Shown: positions 62,958-64,000 of the stretch, piece after piece
Numbering within the stretch: position 1 is the first letter of the stretch
Layout: the number at the start of each line of letters is the position of its first letter
NCBI GenBank assembly: GCA_963210315.1
Contig: OY723267.1
Location: forward strand, 1,860,001 to 1,924,000
Direction of reading: 5' to 3'
DNA length: 64,000 bases
DNA from: Rhynchopus euleeides
Lineage: Eukaryota > Euglenozoa > Diplonemea > Diplonemida > Diplonemidae
The notes under the pieces: model-generated
What the model was told of the DNA's origin: nothing
Databases searched by the model: none
Seen by the model: only the letters and a program-made list of their open reading frames with translations
Translations under genes and position numbers: made by a program

Positions 62958-63468
62958 TGGGGTAATCAGGCTGGGGAAAAAAACAACAAATCACAACAAA
63001 TCACACCCGATCACAACAGATCACAACAAATCACAAGGCAAATGTTGTGATTTGTTGTGATTTTTTGCGATTTGTTGCGGCCAGTTGTGATTTGTTGTGA
63101 CTAGGTGTGACGTGGTGTAATTTGTTGTGACCAGTTGTGACGACTTGTGACCCTTTTGTGATGAGTTGTGATGAGGTGTGATCTGTTGTGATCTGTTGTG
63201 ATCGCGATCCAAAATTTTAAATTTTTGAAATTTTGGATCGCGATCACAACAGATCACAACAGATCACAACAGATCACAACAGATCACACCTCATCACAAC
63301 TCATCACAACTCATCACAAAAGGGTCACAAGTCGTCACAACTGGTCGCAACAAATCACAACAAATCGCAACAAATCACAACAAATCACAACATTTGGCGT
63401 TGTGATTTGTTGTGATCGGGTGTGATTCGTTGTGATTTGTTGTTTTTTCCCCCAGCCTGATTACCCCA
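62958..63468. mobile_element. 511-bp foldback element of ACAACAAATCAC words
   Basis: Ends TGGGGTAATCAGGCTGGGG and its inverse. The whole element is a palindrome around about 63218 (GATCGCGATCC...GGATCGCGATC), with arms made of ACAACAAATCAC, ACAACAGATCAC and CTCATCACAA words. No ORF. Confidence 0.88.
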
Positions 63469-63512
63469 TTATTGTATTTTATTGTATTTTGTATTTTATT
63501 ATTTTGGGTCAG

Positions 63513-63568
63513 TGGGGTAATCAGGCTGGGGAAAAAAACAACAAATCACAACAAATCACACCCGATCG
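63513..63568 (+). repeat. Second terminus of the ACAACAAATCAC element
   Basis: TGGGGTAATCAGGCTGGGGA to ACAAATCACACCCGATC repeats the left end of 62958-63468 exactly, then diverges at CGTCAGCTG. It is a truncated or nested copy. Confidence 0.85.
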
Positions 63569-63681
63569 TCAGCTGATTGAGGGTGTGATATGAGGGTTCT
63601 ATCCAACAAGGATATCAAGGCGGCACTTTCAAAGTCCTGCCAAGGACAGCGCCACGTGGGTGTGTGCTTCTGATATATGTT

Positions 63682-64000
63682 ATGTCATCATGTGAACCCT
63701 CCCCAGCGTGTGCCAACATCCCTGACACGCTCACGAAAATCATGACACGGAGAAAACAGGTGCCGAAACAACCTGCCGAGCACACGGGTGGTGCCACGTT
63801 GATCCACGCAGCGATCTCCCATGACAGGAAGCCTTGTCGCCACGGCAGAGTCGCCGCAGACTGTGGGAGAGGTGTCGCCAGTCACCTTGAGGTTGCAGTG
63901 TGTCATCAGGCTAAGACCCGTGCCCTCTTCACCTCCCCTGTTAGGTTGCTCCCATATCGTTGCCTGCTTTGGGGCCTGAAGGACATAGGGGTCCAGCAGG
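63682..64000 (+). CDS. Possible partial ORF running off the window
   Basis: ATG (MSSCEPSPACANIPDTLTKI) followed by 106 open codons to the window edge, including MTRRKQVPKQPAEHTGG and HLEVAVCHQAKTRALF. No recognised domain. The minus strand is also open at 63688-63906, so coding status is doubtful. Confidence 0.25.
   Translation, partial: MSSCEPSPACANIPDTLTKIMTRRKQVPKQPAEHTGGATLIHAAISHDRKPCRHGRVAADCGRGVASHLEVAVCHQAKTRALFTSPVRLLPYRCLLWGLKDIGVQQ

Overview
The window is nuclear DNA of a unicellular eukaryote. Evidence: long coding exons separated by kilobases of noncoding DNA, three canonical introns (5' GTATGT or GTATGA, 3' CAG) that restore reading frames exactly, an H1-like basic protein array, PH, PDZ, doublecortin-like and cyclin domains, a LINE, and no bacterial operon structure. 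My best guess is Euglenozoa, perhaps a diplonemid. Every convincing host gene lies on the + strand, H1-like tails without a globular domain occur in that group, and pyrimidine-rich tract plus AG precedes some start codons as expected for trans-splicing. No diagnostic rRNA, SL RNA or tRNA is present, so this placement is an inference (about 0.5 to 0.6).

Host genes, left to right, all +: a two-PH-domain protein with a cupin/JmjC-like end (7131-9628, 2 exons); a sigma/mu-like glutathione S-transferase (11302-11940); a large EF-hand, doublecortin-like and PDZ scaffold (12570-17634, 3 exons); a gamma-carbonic-anhydrase-like protein lacking two of three zinc histidines (18589-19221); seven tandem genes for a small H1-like lysine-rich protein (19684-23481); a 729-residue helical-repeat protein, perhaps organellar (24044-26233); a cytochrome b5 domain ending in a polybasic stretch and a CaaX box (26825-27144, 5' end uncertain); and a PHO80-type cyclin (30497-31690).

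The rest is mostly mobile or repetitive. The left edge holds the 3' end of a LINE ORF2 with RNase H, then 4.4 kb of noncoding repeats (2452-6878). From 31.7 kb to the right edge there is almost no recognisable host coding sequence. Instead there are many terminal-inverted-repeat (TIR) elements whose bodies or subterminal regions are arrays of short palindromic words, each element with its own word. Two very different elements (36024-36798 and 59583-61953) begin and end with the same octamer CACGGTGG. Four others (37465-38592, 37563-37758, 38595-39216, 39219-40365) are bounded by TA dinucleotides, and three of these abut head to tail sharing the TA. The 59583-61953 element carries a histone-fold (H2B-like) ORF and a long unknown ORF broken by two in-frame stops.

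Short conserved sequences also recur without coding potential: a core in two copies enclosed by different but self-complementary stems (a structured-RNA candidate), a 35-nt word in six copies ending in a T-run, and a 60-bp GC-rich hairpin in nine copies. A 200-N assembly gap sits at 51946-52145.
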